Shown here in pieces: positions 8,369 to 8,700 of a stretch of DNA of 8,700 nucleotides. The notes beneath the pieces were generated by a model. It saw nothing but the letters and a program-made list of their open reading frames with translations. It made no database searches and was not told the origin of the DNA. The translations under genes were made by a program, and so were the position numbers. The stretch is from positions 1 to 8,700 of the forward strand of contig VGRA01000076.1 in NCBI GenBank assembly GCA_016875515.1, read 5' to 3'. Position 1 is the stretch's first letter. The number at the start of each line of letters is the position of its first letter. Source of the DNA: Deltaproteobacteria bacterium. Its GTDB lineage: Bacteria > Myxococcota > Myxococcia > Myxococcales > Myxococcaceae.

Positions 8369-8700
8369 GGCGCGAGCCTGGGCGCGTTCACCGTGCCCGC
8401 GGGGGCCACCGGGAGCGCCGCCGGCCGCACGTACCCCACCTGGAGGCCCAGGAGCTGGTTGGGGCTGGCGTGCTCCACCTTCACCTTCACCAGGGCCCCG
8501 GCGGGGGCGTCCCCGTCGAAGTTGACGGTGCGGTTCTCCGGGGTGCGGCCAAAGCGGCGCAGCGGGTCCGTGCGCGAGGGCCCTTCCACCAGCACCTCCA
8601 CCTCCAGCCCCACCTGCGTGGACATGATCTCGCCGGAGATGCGGCGCTGGATCTTCTGCAGCCGCTCGAGCCGCTCGATCTTCACGTCGTGCGGCACCGG
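8365..8700 (-). CDS. miaB: tRNA-2-methylthio-N6-dimethylallyladenosine synthase, C-terminal part; 5' end outside window
   Basis: Radical-SAM methylthiotransferase that adds a methylthio group to i6A37 of tRNAs reading UNN codons. Only the last 111 residues are in the window. They hold the end of the radical-SAM region (V-K-I-E-R-L-E-R-L-Q, the helix seen in all family members) and the TRAM RNA-binding domain: V-L-V-E-G-P-S, then F-G-R-T-P-E-N-R-T-V-N-F, and A-S-P-N-Q-L-L-G near its end. G-R-T-x-x-N-R fits MiaB better than RimO; MtaB is a less likely alternative. A short Ala/Pro-rich tail (about 20 residues) follows the TRAM domain. The iron-sulfur cysteines lie in the missing part. It is the most upstream gene visible in the minus-strand operon, and any promoter is beyond the right edge. 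Confidence 0.92.
   Translation of the reverse strand, partial: PVPHDVKIERLERLQKIQRRISGEIMSTQVGLEVEVLVEGPSRTDPLRRFGRTPENRTVNFDGDAPAGALVKVKVEHASPNQLLGLQVGYVRPAALPVAPAGTVNAPRLAP

Overview
The window is dense, very GC-rich coding DNA with G or C at most third codon positions. The gene content points to a myxobacterium (Myxococcota, probably the Myxococcus/Corallococcus/Archangium side): an S46 dipeptidyl-peptidase, a short PilZ protein of the '[11 protein letters not shown]' type common in that group, small exported proteins I do not recognise, and Ala/Pro-rich linkers. That assignment is inference. I see no mobile element, CRISPR array, tRNA or rRNA, and no gene-free stretch over about 125 bases. 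It reads as an ordinary chromosomal housekeeping region.

Layout: (1) The 3' part of an S46 serine peptidase gene (+) enters from the left edge and ends at 1191. (2) guaA, GMP synthase, lies on the minus strand (2758 to 1211) and converges on it. (3) Divergent from guaA, after 122 bp with a candidate promoter and palindromes, come two + strand genes for exported proteins: a lipoprotein (2881-3489) and an NTF2-like protein with a signal peptide (3496-4047). (4) guaB, IMP dehydrogenase, is on the minus strand (5517 to 4054). (5) Divergent from guaB across 54 bp is a PilZ-type gene (5572-6192, +). (6) A minus-strand operon runs from the right edge leftward: miaB (3' end only), a gamma-carbonic anhydrase-like protein, a secreted protein of unknown function, and a DedA-family membrane protein ending at 6193.

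How they work together: GuaB (IMP to XMP) and GuaA (XMP to GMP) carry out the two consecutive steps of guanine nucleotide synthesis. Often these genes form one guaBA operon; here both keep the same strand and order but are separated by the opposite-strand lipoprotein/NTF2-like pair, so they must be transcribed separately. The right-hand operon looks translationally coupled (4-bp GTGA overlap between miaB and the carbonic anhydrase gene, then gaps of 17 and 11 bp).

I found no convincing undescribed multi-gene system. The most worthwhile leads are the exported pair inserted between guaB and guaA, the inverted repeats around its candidate promoter, the PilZ protein that lacks the c-di-GMP-binding arginine motif, a secreted protein with what may be a decayed HExxH site, and very tight convergent gene ends, one pair sharing the palindrome CTGATCAG as both stop codons.
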